The notes under the pieces are model-generated. The model was given only the letters and a program-made list of their open reading frames with translations. It was not told the origin of the DNA and ran no database searches. Shown here piece after piece: positions 8,953 through 17,342 of a stretch of DNA of 64,000 bases. This DNA comes from Lentibacillus daqui (lineage in GTDB: Bacteria > Bacillota > Bacilli > Bacillales > Amphibacillaceae). The stretch is from assembly GCF_027186265.1 (NCBI RefSeq), contig NZ_CP114176.1, positions 1,116,001-1,180,000 of the forward strand, in the 5' to 3' direction. The position numbers were made by a program, and so were the translations under genes. Position 1 is the first letter of the stretch, and each line of letters starts with the position of its first letter.

Positions 8953-10796
8953 AAAGAGGCTGGGACAAAACTCCAGTAAATAAAAATTAAGGCGTAGGAG
9001 CTTACACTAAAAAAGTGTAGGCCCCACGCCTTTTTTGACATTATTTTAGTAAACAAAAAGGACACCCTTTGATAAAATTAAAGTAACTACACAATAATTT
9101 ATGGAGGTGTCCTTATGTTTAAACATTATACCATGAATCAGGTAGTTTTGCCGCTAGATTTAGAAATTAAATTGAAAGAGAATGATATTGCTTTTGCGAT
9201 CAATGATCTTGTCGAGAGTATTCCTGAAGAGGTTTTCGATGACTTTATACGACAAACCGGCCGTCCTGCGTACCATCCTCGCATGATGTTGAAAGTCATT
9301 TTGTGTGGGTATACGCAATCCGTGTTTTCTGGTCGTAAAATAGAAGCTTTATTACAGGATAGTATCCGCATGATGTGGTTGGCTCAAGGACATGAACCCA
9401 GCTATCGCACGATCAATCGATTCCGTTCTAATCCACACAGCGAAAAGTTATTGCGTGAATGCTTTGTCCAGTTCCGGAATCAGCTTGTGGAAAAGGAATT
9501 GATTGAAGAGGAAGCCATTTTTATTGATGGTACAAAAATTGAAGCGAACGCCAATAAGTTCACCTTTGTGTGGCGGAAATCCGTTGAAAAATATAGTGAT
9601 AAGCTAATCGAAAAGTCCAATCAACTGTATGATGAGCTGTTGGAGAAGGAGATCATCCCGGCAATAGAGCGAGAAACAGAAGAGGAACTTTCCGTTAAAG
9701 AAATGGGAGAAGTAGTCGAAAAGTTAGATGAAAAGGTTGAGGAATACGATAAAAAAATCGAAGCTTGTGAGGTTGGTAGCGAACGAAAGAAAATCCGTTC
9801 CGAACGTAAATTTCCAAAACAAGCTCGCAAGAAATTTACCGATTTCATCAACCGTAAACAAAAGTATCAAAACGATATGGAGATTTTTGGTGATCGCAAT
9901 AGTTACTCAAAAACGGATCCAGATGCGACGTTTATGCGCATGAAGGATGACTACATGAAGAACGGTCAATTGAAAGCTGGTTACAATGTCCAGATTGCAA
10001 CGGAAGGTCAATACGCGCTCGCTTACGATGTTTTCCCAAACCCGACGGATACACGCACCTTAATTCCTTTTCTCGACTCGATTGAAGAAAACTTTTTCGA
10101 ACTGCCGGAACACGTTGTCGCGGATGCCGGATATGGCAGTGAACAGAATTATGAAGATATCATCGAGAACCGAAATCGAACGCCACTTATTACATACAAT
10201 CAATATCGAAAGGAGAAGAAAAAGAAGCATAAGGACAACGCTTTTCATGTAGATAATTGGGATTATAATGAGGACGAAGATACTTTTCTGTGCCCAAATG
10301 GACGGAAAGTACGATTTAGCCATCATTCCAAACGAACAGACAGGTACGGATTCACCCGTGAATTTAAAGTGTACGAATGTGAGCACTGTTCGGGCTGTCC
10401 ACTCCGCGATTTATGCACGAAAGCAAAAGAAGGGAACAACCGAAGAGTCTACATTAATGAAAAGTGGGAATCCCAAAAAGAATATGTACGTGCGAAGCTT
10501 TCAGACGAGAAAACTGGTGAAATTTACGGAAAACGTAAAATCGATGTAGAACCAGCGTTCGGCTTTCTGAAGGCTAATTTGCGTTTCACTCGTTTTTCCG
10601 TTAGAGGAAAACAGAAAGTGAAAAATGAATTAGGAATTGCATTGATGGCGGTGAACTTGAGAAAGTACACCGCCACGAACAGTAAATTAGTACCGGAAGA
10701 TAGAAACAACTCCACAAAAAAGGTTCCAAGCAAACTTTTGATTTGCTTGGAACCTTTTTATTTACTATTTTTGGCTAGTTATGTCCCAGCCTCTTT
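8953..10796 (+). mobile_element. IS1182-family insertion sequence
   Basis: The ends carry inverted repeats reading AAAGAGGCTGGGACA(A/T)AACT, at about 8953-8972 and, reversed, about 10777-10796. The element contains one transposase gene. Hairpins lie inside each end: one at about 8990-9034 (GGCGT...ACGCC) before the transposase gene and one at 10722-10754 (GGTTCCAAGCAAA with its complement). I could not identify a target duplication, so the ends are approximate. Confidence 0.8.
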
Positions 10797-10818
10797 TTCT
10801 TTGAGGATTAATGTGTAG
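9115..10818 (+). CDS. IS1182-family transposase
   Basis: This DDE transposase of 567 codons has an N-terminal DUF772-type helical domain with the R-P-A-Y-H-P-R-M-M-L-K motif. It is followed by the catalytic core, with the first Asp in F-I-D-G-T-K, the second in V-A-D-A-G-Y-G and the Glu in V-E-P-A-F-G. A cysteine-rich insertion (C-P-N-G, C-E-H-C-S-G-C-P-L-R-D-L-C) is typical of IS1182. GGAGGTG precedes the ATG. The frame has no stop inside the element: it runs through the internal hairpin and the right inverted repeat and ends at TAG in host DNA, adding a non-native tail of about eight residues. Confidence 0.93.
   Translation: MFKHYTMNQVVLPLDLEIKLKENDIAFAINDLVESIPEEVFDDFIRQTGRPAYHPRMMLKVILCGYTQSVFSGRKIEALLQDSIRMMWLAQGHEPSYRTINRFRSNPHSEKLLRECFVQFRNQLVEKELIEEEAIFIDGTKIEANANKFTFVWRKSVEKYSDKLIEKSNQLYDELLEKEIIPAIERETEEELSVKEMGEVVEKLDEKVEEYDKKIEACEVGSERKKIRSERKFPKQARKKFTDFINRKQKYQNDMEIFGDRNSYSKTDPDATFMRMKDDYMKNGQLKAGYNVQIATEGQYALAYDVFPNPTDTRTLIPFLDSIEENFFELPEHVVADAGYGSEQNYEDIIENRNRTPLITYNQYRKEKKKKHKDNAFHVDNWDYNEDEDTFLCPNGRKVRFSHHSKRTDRYGFTREFKVYECEHCSGCPLRDLCTKAKEGNNRRVYINEKWESQKEYVRAKLSDEKTGEIYGKRKIDVEPAFGFLKANLRFTRFSVRGKQKVKNELGIALMAVNLRKYTATNSKLVPEDRNNSTKKVPSKLLICLEPFYLLFLASYVPASFSLRINV
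10722..10754 (+). terminator. Hairpin near the right end of the IS1182 element
   Basis: GGTTCCAAGCAAA (10722-10734) is perfectly complementary to 10742-10754 around a 7-base loop and is followed by TTTTTA. It can block transcription into or out of the element, and it lies inside the transposase reading frame. Confidence 0.7.
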
Positions 10819-11011
10819 ATATTAGGGAATAAGAATGTATATAAGGAAATATATTTAGACTCGGACGATGCCAGCCCATCATGCACTTAAGATGTTAATA
10901 TGTTATTTGTAGGAATGAACAGTACGGAATGGACATAAATTTTTATAACAATTAAATTCATCAAGGGGCTTATATTACGAAATGCGGAGTTTCGGAATAA
11001 AAAAATTTTCA

Positions 11012-11041
11012 TTGACAGCGATTACAGTATAAGAGTATACT
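11012..11041 (+). promoter_or_regulatory. Sigma-A-type promoter for glpFK
   Basis: TTGACA (11012-11017) and TATACT (11036-11041) are separated by 18 bases and lie just before the glpF leader terminator. This is the only good promoter visible between the IS1182 element and glpF, whose intergenic stretch (10819-11195) otherwise holds the leader and no gene. Confidence 0.7.
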
Positions 11042-11077
11042 AAACCTAACAAGTTAATGATGTGTCGGAGATTTGGA

Positions 11078-11140
11078 GACCCGCATTTCAATGGTATCTT
11101 TTGTAGGGAAAGGTATATCTATTGAAATGCGGGTCTTTTT
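11078..11140 (+). promoter_or_regulatory. GlpP-type leader terminator/antiterminator before glpF
   Basis: GACCCGCATTTCAAT (11078-11092) is perfectly complementary to 11121-11135, giving a 15-bp stem with a 28-base loop followed by TTTTTCTTTT. It lies between the promoter and glpF, too early to end a gene, so it should attenuate glpFK transcription. In Bacillus subtilis, GlpP bound to glycerol-3-phosphate allows read-through of such leaders, and a glpP gene lies downstream in this window. The GlpP dependence is inference from position and family. Confidence 0.75.
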
Positions 11141-11195
11141 CTTTTATTTCATTTCTTGTTGCAAAATGAAATTTACTGAAAAAGGGGTGGGAGAT

Positions 11196-12026
11196 ATGTC
11201 CGAGTTTTTAGCCGAGCTTATTGGTACGATGATCCTAATTATTTTAGGAGGAGGTGTCGTTGGAGGTGTCACGTTAAAAAGTTCCAAATCTGAAGGAGCT
11301 GACTGGATTGTTGTGACCGTTGGCTGGGGTCTCGGTGTTACCATGGGGGTTTACGCTGTTGGGAATTTTACCGGAGCGCACTTAAACCCTGCGGTGACAT
11401 TAGGATTCGCTGCAGCCGGCGATTTTCCATGGGCGAAGGTTCTAACGTATATTAGTGCACAAATGATTGGTGCAATCATCGGTGCTTGTATTGTCTTTTT
11501 AAATTATTTACCACATTGGAAGGAAACAAAAGATCAGGCCGCAAAATTGGGTGTGTTTGCAACTGGTCCGGCTATTCGCAGTTTTTTCTCCAATTTGGCA
11601 AGTGAGGTTATTGGCACGTTTGTCTTAGTGCTGGGTTTAATGTTTATTGGTGCAAATGAAATTACAGAAGGGTTGAACCCGCTGATTGTTGGGGCGTTGA
11701 TCCTGGCAATTGGTGTTTCACTGGGTGGTTCGACCGGATATGCCATTAATCCGGCCCGTGATCTTGGCCCACGAATTGCCCATGCTTTTTTACCGATACC
11801 AGGTAAAGGTGGATCGGATTGGAGATATGCCTGGATCCCGGTTGTTGGACCAATTATTGGCGGGGTCTATGGTGCACTATTTTATAATGCTATGTTTGCA
11901 GGGGAATTTTCGGTATCATTTTGGATAGGAAGTATCATTGTATTGTTCATTTTGATCGGAGCAGCGGTACATGAACTGAATAAGGGAAGAAACGAAAATA
12001 AAATAGGCGAAGACATAAAAAATTAA
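11196..12026 (+). CDS. glpF: Glycerol uptake facilitator
   Basis: The 276-residue MIP-family channel lets glycerol cross the cytoplasmic membrane. Both pore motifs are present: G-A-H-L-N-P-A-V-T-L near residue 65 and A-I-N-P-A-R-D-L-G-P-R near 184. The Asp after the second NPAR is characteristic of aquaglyceroporins rather than water-specific aquaporins. Six hydrophobic segments are evident. The ATG at 11196 follows GGGGTGGGAG; the frame is open further upstream into the leader hairpin, but that part cannot be native. glpK follows 12 bases later, forming the classical glpFK pair. Confidence 0.95.
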   Translation: MSEFLAELIGTMILIILGGGVVGGVTLKSSKSEGADWIVVTVGWGLGVTMGVYAVGNFTGAHLNPAVTLGFAAAGDFPWAKVLTYISAQMIGAIIGACIVFLNYLPHWKETKDQAAKLGVFATGPAIRSFFSNLASEVIGTFVLVLGLMFIGANEITEGLNPLIVGALILAIGVSLGGSTGYAINPARDLGPRIAHAFLPIPGKGGSDWRYAWIPVVGPIIGGVYGALFYNAMFAGEFSVSFWIGSIIVLFILIGAAVHELNKGRNENKIGEDIKN

Positions 12027-12038
12027 CGAGGAGGAATT

Positions 12039-13538
12039 ATGATGAGTAAAGAACAGTATATTTTAGCGTTGGATCAGGGAACAACAAGTTCACGAGCCAT
12101 ATTATTTGATCATAGTGGTGCAATTGTGGAGACAGCACAGAATGAATTTGAACAATTCTTTGAACATCCTGGCTGGGTTGAGCACGATGCAAATGAGATT
12201 TGGAATTCTGTACTGGGGTGTATGGCTGAAGTATTGCGTAAGGCGGATGTTGATCCAAGTCAGATCGCTGGCATCGGGATTACCAATCAGCGGGAAACAG
12301 CAGTTGTTTGGGATAAAAACACCGGTAAGCCAATTTATAAAGCGATTGTCTGGCAGTCAAGACAAACGGAGGGTATATGCAAAGAATTACGCGATGCTGG
12401 CTATAATGATGTGATTCGCGATAAAACAGGGTTACTGATAGATCCATACTTTTCCGGAACAAAAGTAAAGTGGATCCTTGATAACATCGATGGTGCAAGA
12501 GAAAAAGCGGATAATGGCGAATTATTATTTGGCACGATGGATACTTGGCTGGTTTATAAATTATCCGGTGGAAAAACACATATTACTGATTATTCCAATG
12601 CCTCCAGAACACTGATGTTTAACATTTATGATTTGCAGTGGGATGATGAACTTTTGGATATTTTGAACGTTCCGAAGAGTATGTTGCCTGAAGTTCGCCA
12701 ATCATCTGAAATATATGCTCACACAGTTGACTATCATTTCTTCGGTCATGAAGTGCCAATCGCAGGAATTGCTGGAGATCAACATGCAGCATTGTTTGGT
12801 CAGGCTTGTTTTGAAGAGGGAATGGCCAAAAACACATACGGTACAGGCTGTTTCATGCTGATGAACACAGGTGATAAAGGGGTAAAATCAGAAAATGGAC
12901 TGTTAACTACATTGGCATGGGGTGTTGACGGAAAAGTGGAATATGCATTGGAAGGTAGTATTTTCGTTGCTGGTTCTGCAATCCAGTGGCTGCGTGATGG
13001 TTTAAAATTGATTGAAGACGCACCACAAAGTGAAGCGTTTGCCACAGAAGTTGATTCGACTGATGGCGTTTATATGGTACCTGCTTTTGTCGGATTGGGA
13101 ACCCCTTATTGGGATAGTGAAGCACGGGGGGCAGTTTTCGGATTGACTCGCGGTACGACGAAATCCCATTTTATTCGGGCTACACTGGAATCATTGGCAT
13201 ATCAGACTAAAGATGTGCTGGATGCAATGATTGCTGATTCAGGAACTGATTTAAAAGGTCTGCGTGTGGACGGCGGTGCAGTGAAAAATAATTTCCTCAT
13301 GCAGTTCCAGAGTGATATGTTAGGTGTACCGGTGGAACGACCGGTTGTTCAGGAGACAACCGCATTAGGTGCCGCCTATTTGGCAGGACTGGCGGTTGGA
13401 TATTGGAAAGACAAAGAAGAGATTTCAAAGCAGTGGCAAAATGAAAAAACGTTTACGAATCAAATGGATGAGGAAAAACGTAATGAATACTATCAAGGCT
13501 GGAAAAAGGCCGTACATGCAACACGACAATTTAAATAA
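12039..13538 (+). CDS. glpK: Glycerol kinase
   Basis: The 499-residue FGGY-family kinase phosphorylates glycerol to glycerol-3-phosphate, trapping it and producing the GlpP coactivator. The N-terminal ATP motif L-A-L-D-Q-G-T-T-S-S-R lies near residue 9, the family signature around Y-F-S-G-T-K near 138, and the C-terminal G-L-R-V-D-G-G-A near 410. A conserved histidine in the H-F-F-G-H segment near 230 corresponds to the region phosphorylated by HPr in Gram-positive GlpK. GAGGAGG lies before two consecutive ATGs at 12039 and 12042; either could start. Length is normal. Confidence 0.96.
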   Translation: MMSKEQYILALDQGTTSSRAILFDHSGAIVETAQNEFEQFFEHPGWVEHDANEIWNSVLGCMAEVLRKADVDPSQIAGIGITNQRETAVVWDKNTGKPIYKAIVWQSRQTEGICKELRDAGYNDVIRDKTGLLIDPYFSGTKVKWILDNIDGAREKADNGELLFGTMDTWLVYKLSGGKTHITDYSNASRTLMFNIYDLQWDDELLDILNVPKSMLPEVRQSSEIYAHTVDYHFFGHEVPIAGIAGDQHAALFGQACFEEGMAKNTYGTGCFMLMNTGDKGVKSENGLLTTLAWGVDGKVEYALEGSIFVAGSAIQWLRDGLKLIEDAPQSEAFATEVDSTDGVYMVPAFVGLGTPYWDSEARGAVFGLTRGTTKSHFIRATLESLAYQTKDVLDAMIADSGTDLKGLRVDGGAVKNNFLMQFQSDMLGVPVERPVVQETTALGAAYLAGLAVGYWKDKEEISKQWQNEKTFTNQMDEEKRNEYYQGWKKAVHATRQFK

Positions 13539-13545
13539 TGATGTC

Positions 13546-13575
13546 GAGACCAACTATAGCAGTTGGTCTCTCGTT
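13546..13575 (+). terminator. Terminator-like hairpin after glpK
   Basis: GAGACCAACT (13546-13555) is perfectly complementary to 13561-13570 around a 5-base loop, followed by a weak TCGTTTAG tract. It separates glpFK from the dha genes and may only partly terminate. Confidence 0.6.
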
Positions 13576-13647
13576 TAGTTATGCAAAGCTGCTTTTTTAG
13601 GTTATTCTGAAAGTGGGTTTCAAGTCATATAGGGAGTGATGAGTGGG

Positions 13648-14640
13648 ATGAAAAAAATCGTAAATAATCCGGAACAGGTTGTCACTGACATGTTTAAGGG
13701 GTTTGTTTCGGCACATGCAAACACCATGAAACAACTATCTGAAACAACAGTCGTGACACGTAAAGAAGCACCTATCACGGGAAAAGTTGGTCTTGTCAGT
13801 GGTGGAGGAAGTGGACATGAACCTGCACATGCTGGATATGTCGGCAAGGGTATGCTGGACGCTGCCGTGTTTGGGGAAGTATTCACGTCACCAACGCCTG
13901 ATCAGGTATTCGAAGCCATTAAGGCAGTTGATAGCGGAGCCGGAGTTCTGTTGATTATTAAAAATTACACAGGTGATGTAATGAATTTTGAAATGGCCCA
14001 AGAGATGGCTGAAGCTGAGGGAATTCAGGTTGATAAAGTTGTGGTCAATGATGATGTTGCAGTTGAAGACAGTTCGTTCACAACGGGTCGACGCGGAATC
14101 GCAGGAACTATTTTTGTCCATAAAATTGCTGGCGCGATTGCCGAACAGGGTAAGTCGCTGGCTGAGGTGAAGGCTGCCGCGGAAAAAACGATTGACTACG
14201 TTCGCTCGATCGGAATGGCAATTGCACCTTGTACCGTTCCAGCAGCAGGGAACCCAAGCTTTACGCTGGCCGAAGATGAGATGGAAATCGGGATTGGCAT
14301 TCATGGTGAACCAGGAATAGAACGAAAAAAATTGGCAAATGCTAACGAGATCGCAACCGAATTGGTTGAAAAAATTTTAGCAGATATGGATTTTACCGAT
14401 AGTGATGTGGCAGTGATGATCAATGGTTTAGGTTCTACTCCGGAGATGGAATTATATATTGTGAATGGGAGAGTCCAGGAAATATTACAAGAAAAAGGCA
14501 TAACGGTCTATCGCACATTTGTGGGAGAATTTATGACCTCATTGGAAATGGCGGGATGTTCCGTATCATTGTTAAAACTGGATAATCAGCTGAAAGCATT
14601 ATTGGACGCCCCATCTGAAGCACCAGCATTTCGTAACTGA
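13648..14640 (+). CDS. dhaK: Dihydroxyacetone kinase, substrate-binding subunit DhaK
   Basis: The 330-residue protein matches the DhaK subunit of the PEP/PTS-dependent dihydroxyacetone kinase. The N-terminal loop G-G-G-S-G-H-E-P-A-H lies near residue 52, and the substrate-linking histidine is in G-I-G-I-H-G-E-P-G near 218, where dihydroxyacetone forms a hemiaminal. I chose the ATG at 13648, since AGGGAG is about 11 bases upstream and the closer starts overlap it. It heads a dhaK-dhaL-dhaM operon. It feeds dihydroxyacetone phosphate to glycolysis beside the glpFK route. Confidence 0.95.
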   Translation: MKKIVNNPEQVVTDMFKGFVSAHANTMKQLSETTVVTRKEAPITGKVGLVSGGGSGHEPAHAGYVGKGMLDAAVFGEVFTSPTPDQVFEAIKAVDSGAGVLLIIKNYTGDVMNFEMAQEMAEAEGIQVDKVVVNDDVAVEDSSFTTGRRGIAGTIFVHKIAGAIAEQGKSLAEVKAAAEKTIDYVRSIGMAIAPCTVPAAGNPSFTLAEDEMEIGIGIHGEPGIERKKLANANEIATELVEKILADMDFTDSDVAVMINGLGSTPEMELYIVNGRVQEILQEKGITVYRTFVGEFMTSLEMAGCSVSLLKLDNQLKALLDAPSEAPAFRN

Positions 14641-14653
14641 AGGAGGAAAAGAA

Positions 14654-15274
14654 ATGGATGTTTTTCAGGTAGAACATGCACATACATGGCTAAAGCTTGC
14701 CAATGAACGAATTCAGGCCAATAAGGAACAATTAACCGAACTGGATCAGGCAATCGGCGACGGAGATCACGGCATTAATATGGCCCGTGGTTTCAAGGAA
14801 GTGATAAGCAAACTTGATGCAAATGATTACGATACAGTAGCTGATGTTATGAAGGATACAGCAATGACTTTAATGTCCAAAGTTGGTGGTGCTTCCGGGC
14901 CGTTATATGGAACTGCTTTTTTAAAATTGTCCATGGCTTTTAAAGGAAAGAATGTCGATTATCAAACATTCATAAAAGGAATCGATGAAGCAGTAAATGG
15001 ATTGAAACAGCGTGGCAAGGCGGAAATAGGTGAAAAAACGCTTGTTGATGTATGGGCTGCTGTTTCCGAAACACTACAGGACAACACAACGTTTGCAGGT
15101 GACACGATTCTTCAAACAGCTAAAACAGCAATGGAGCATACGAAGGAAACGATGGCAACCAAAGGTCGGGCTGCATATTTCAAGGAGCGATCGATTGGGC
15201 ATCTTGATCCAGGAGCTGTTTCTTCCTACTATCTATTTGAAGCATTAAGCCTTACAATTGATGAAGGAGCGTGA
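14654..15274 (+). CDS. dhaL: Dihydroxyacetone kinase, ADP-binding subunit DhaL
   Basis: The 206-residue protein is the all-helical nucleotide subunit. Its magnesium-binding signature D-Q-A-I-G-D-G-D-H-G lies near residue 31, and the G-G-A-S-G-P-L-Y-G-T loop near 79. In the PTS-dependent system ADP stays bound to DhaL as a cofactor and is rephosphorylated by DhaM, while ATP-dependent enzymes fuse this domain to DhaK. It starts 13 bases after dhaK with AGGAGG upstream, and dhaM starts 4 bases after its stop. Length and motifs are complete. Confidence 0.95.
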   Translation: MDVFQVEHAHTWLKLANERIQANKEQLTELDQAIGDGDHGINMARGFKEVISKLDANDYDTVADVMKDTAMTLMSKVGGASGPLYGTAFLKLSMAFKGKNVDYQTFIKGIDEAVNGLKQRGKAEIGEKTLVDVWAAVSETLQDNTTFAGDTILQTAKTAMEHTKETMATKGRAAYFKERSIGHLDPGAVSSYYLFEALSLTIDEGA

Positions 15275-15278
15275 CCCC

Positions 15279-15650
15279 ATGGCTTACACAGGACTGGTGT
15301 TAATCTCGCATAGCCAAAAGATTGCAGAAGGTATGAAAGAAATTATTCGACAAGTGATCAAGGAGGTTCCGATTCAGCCAGCTGGGGGAACCGACGAAAA
15401 TGAGATAGGTACAAGCATCGATAAAATACTGCAAGCCATTGAACAGGCGGATGATGGGAATGGAGTCATCCTCATGTATGATCTTGGCAGTGCCAAAATG
15501 AATGCGGAAATGGCCATAGAGATGACTGACAGGGAAAATATTAAACTCGCTGAAGCACCATTAGTCGAAGGATCCTATGTCGCTGCTGTTGAAGCAGGAC
15601 AGGGAAAATCTGTTGATGCGATTATCGACAATCTGAAACGCCATTTTTAA
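15279..15650 (+). CDS. dhaM: PTS-dependent dihydroxyacetone kinase phosphoryl donor subunit DhaM
   Basis: The 123-residue protein is a mannose-type EIIA domain. It starts MAYTGLVLISHSQKIAEG; the histidine in S-H-S (residue 11) is the site phosphorylated by HPr. The L-Y-D-L-G-S-A-K-M-N motif near residue 69 is typical of DhaM. It carries only the EIIA domain and no fused HPr or EI parts, as in other Firmicutes. The ATG at 15279 has GAAGGAG nine bases upstream. It confirms that this kinase uses PEP through the PTS and not ATP. Confidence 0.93.
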   Translation: MAYTGLVLISHSQKIAEGMKEIIRQVIKEVPIQPAGGTDENEIGTSIDKILQAIEQADDGNGVILMYDLGSAKMNAEMAIEMTDRENIKLAEAPLVEGSYVAAVEAGQGKSVDAIIDNLKRHF

Positions 15651-15728
15651 GGCCATTTTTACTGCTTTTAAACTGTAATGAAGAACTACGCTTTGAGGTG
15701 ATCAAATATCGTTGAACTAAATGGAATC

Positions 15729-16253
15729 TTGCCAGCAGTCAGAGAAATGAAGGATTTTGAGAAATTGTTATCCAGTGATCACGAATGGATTATATTTTTG
15801 GAATCAAGACTTTCACAAATTAAAAACCTTGTTAGATATGCCAAGCGAAGTAAGAAAAAGGTATTGATTCACGCTGACCTTATTCAAGGATTAAAAACCG
15901 ATGACTACGGAATTGAGTTTGTTTTTCGGGAAATCAAACCAGATGGCATTATCTCGACTCGGGGTAATGTCATTTCCCTGGCAAAGCAACATCATTTGTT
16001 AGCAGTTCAGCGAATGTTCGCTGTCGATTCCCATGCACTGGACAATACCATCCAGATTATCAATCGTGTGCAGCCGCACTATATTGAAATTATGCCAGGA
16101 ATCGTACCAAACTTAATTACTGAGGTTTCGGAGCGGACTGGTACTCCGGTCATTGCCGGCGGACTGATTCGAACGGGTGAGGAAGTGCAAAACGCCTATG
16201 CTGCCGGGGCAAAAGCGATTTCCACTTCAGAAAATGAATTGTGGGATCTCTAA
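15729..16253 (+). CDS. glpP: Glycerol operon antiterminator GlpP
   Basis: The product is a small TIM-barrel-like RNA-binding regulator (about 174 visible residues) that, with glycerol-3-phosphate, prevents termination at glp leaders. Family motifs include L-I-H-A-D-L-I-Q-G near residue 46, the D-G-I-I-S-T-R segment near 71 and G-T-P-V-I-A-G-G-L-I near 137. The start is unclear. The coordinates begin at TTG 15729, but homologous sequence (V-E-L-N-G-I) continues in frame upstream to a TGA at 15699. The good RBS GAGGTGAT at 15694-15701 would fit a non-standard start near 15708. Its leader target lies before glpF in this window. Confidence 0.88.
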   Translation: MPAVREMKDFEKLLSSDHEWIIFLESRLSQIKNLVRYAKRSKKKVLIHADLIQGLKTDDYGIEFVFREIKPDGIISTRGNVISLAKQHHLLAVQRMFAVDSHALDNTIQIINRVQPHYIEIMPGIVPNLITEVSERTGTPVIAGGLIRTGEEVQNAYAAGAKAISTSENELWDL

Positions 16254-16784
16254 AAATAAAGTTGCCTGATTGGTTTTAACAGATTCCTTTTGAGGAGCAC
16301 ATCATATCTTTGACATCCTAAAATGGCGGAAAATATCATATTGCCTTTAATAAACTCGTTATATGTTAGCTTATTGAGGTTTCAGCTAATTCGACAATAT
16401 GAATAACAGATTGGGAACAAAAATTCTCACTCTGTTATTTTTTATGTTAAACTATTCGTCATTTGCAAATCATTACCTTCTGCTTTTTTATCAAACAAGA
16501 CAGGTCATCTCCCGGCCGATTCCCATTATTTCCTTTCCCATCAACCGAGAGAGGTCATCTACGGTCGATTTTATAAAGTTTTTGGCATTTTCTTGATGCT
16601 ATTATGCCAGGTGCTAATAACTTCAACGATTCAAATGACCTTCTGCAAATGATTGGGCATGGATTGGGGGTTTACATAAGGTTTAACGTTGAATTTGGAG
16701 AAGAGGAACGCAGGAAAAAGATTAGGCAGTTCTGGTTAAGGTTGATATAATGTTAGTAATATCTGTAAAGGGGTGCGCGTTACG
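16254..16784. other. Intergenic stretch without a supported gene
   Basis: About 530 bases with no reading frame showing coding character or an RBS. The only structure seen is a pair of imperfect direct repeats (AGGTCATCT followed by a CGG-rich run and CGATT) at 16502-16521 and 16552-16570. Promoter sequences for the small gene at 16785 probably lie near its right end. Confidence 0.5.
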
Positions 16785-17012
16785 ATGAAATCGAAATTCA
16801 CATTGACAAAGGAACAAAAAGAGGAACTAACTGGTTTAATAAAGGGCTATTTTAGCAAAGAGCGTGACGAAGAAATAGGCGATTTAGCTGCTATGTTATT
16901 ACTGGAATTTTTCATGGATGAACTTGCACCTATTTTTTACAACATGGCTGTAGAGGATTGCCATGCTTTTATGAGCGGAAAGCTGGATGATTTATTTGAA
17001 ATTCAGAAGTAG
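16785..17012 (+). CDS. DUF2164 family protein
   Basis: The 75-residue protein starts MKSKFTLTKEQKEEL and contains the G-Y-F-S-K-E-R-D-E-E-I-G-D and A-M-L-L-L-E-F-F motifs typical of the small DUF2164 family, whose function is unknown. It is acidic and soluble. The ATG at 16785 follows AAAGGGG. It is 11 bases before the ywbE-like gene and the two are probably co-transcribed. Confidence 0.8.
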   Translation: MKSKFTLTKEQKEELTGLIKGYFSKERDEEIGDLAAMLLLEFFMDELAPIFYNMAVEDCHAFMSGKLDDLFEIQK

Positions 17013-17023
17013 GAGGAAGAATC

Positions 17024-17212
17024 ATGCCAATGGATGGGAGATATCGTAAAAACATTTATCCCGGATTAGCAGTTTCTATTATTTTGAAAAAAGATCAGCG
17101 GACCGGGAAGACAACCGATGGTATCGTTAAAGATATATTGACAAAATCGGCTTACCATCCTCATGGAATCAAGGTACGATTAGCGGATGGACAGGTTGGA
17201 CGTGTAGTGTAG
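17024..17212 (+). CDS. ywbE: YwbE family protein
   Basis: The 62-residue protein contains the Y-P-G-L-A-V-S-I-I-L-K-K-D-Q-R-T-G core and ends in G-Q-V-G-R-V-V, as in the conserved YwbE (DUF2196) family. The fold looks like a small beta barrel. Its function is unknown. AGGAGG lies at good spacing before the ATG. Confidence 0.85.
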   Translation: MPMDGRYRKNIYPGLAVSIILKKDQRTGKTTDGIVKDILTKSAYHPHGIKVRLADGQVGRVV

Positions 17213-17342
17213 GAGATGCTCGGTGAATAAGTTGATAAAATGGCTGATACTGGCAAGTTTTCAAGAAGAAGTGTGGATTTGATTCTCTAAAATGATGCAA
17301 CCTAATTGTACTACAAGTATATGGTAAAGGCGGGTAGTTAGC

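Noticed and set aside
13546..13575. Second GlpP-type leader before dhaK
   Set aside because: The hairpin lies directly after glpK, has a short stem and weak T-run and no promoter before it. A glpK terminator is simpler.
16399..16596. 65-codon frame in the glpP-DUF2164 gap
   Set aside because: No RBS, phenylalanine/leucine-rich chance composition and overlap with direct repeats; not supported as a gene.
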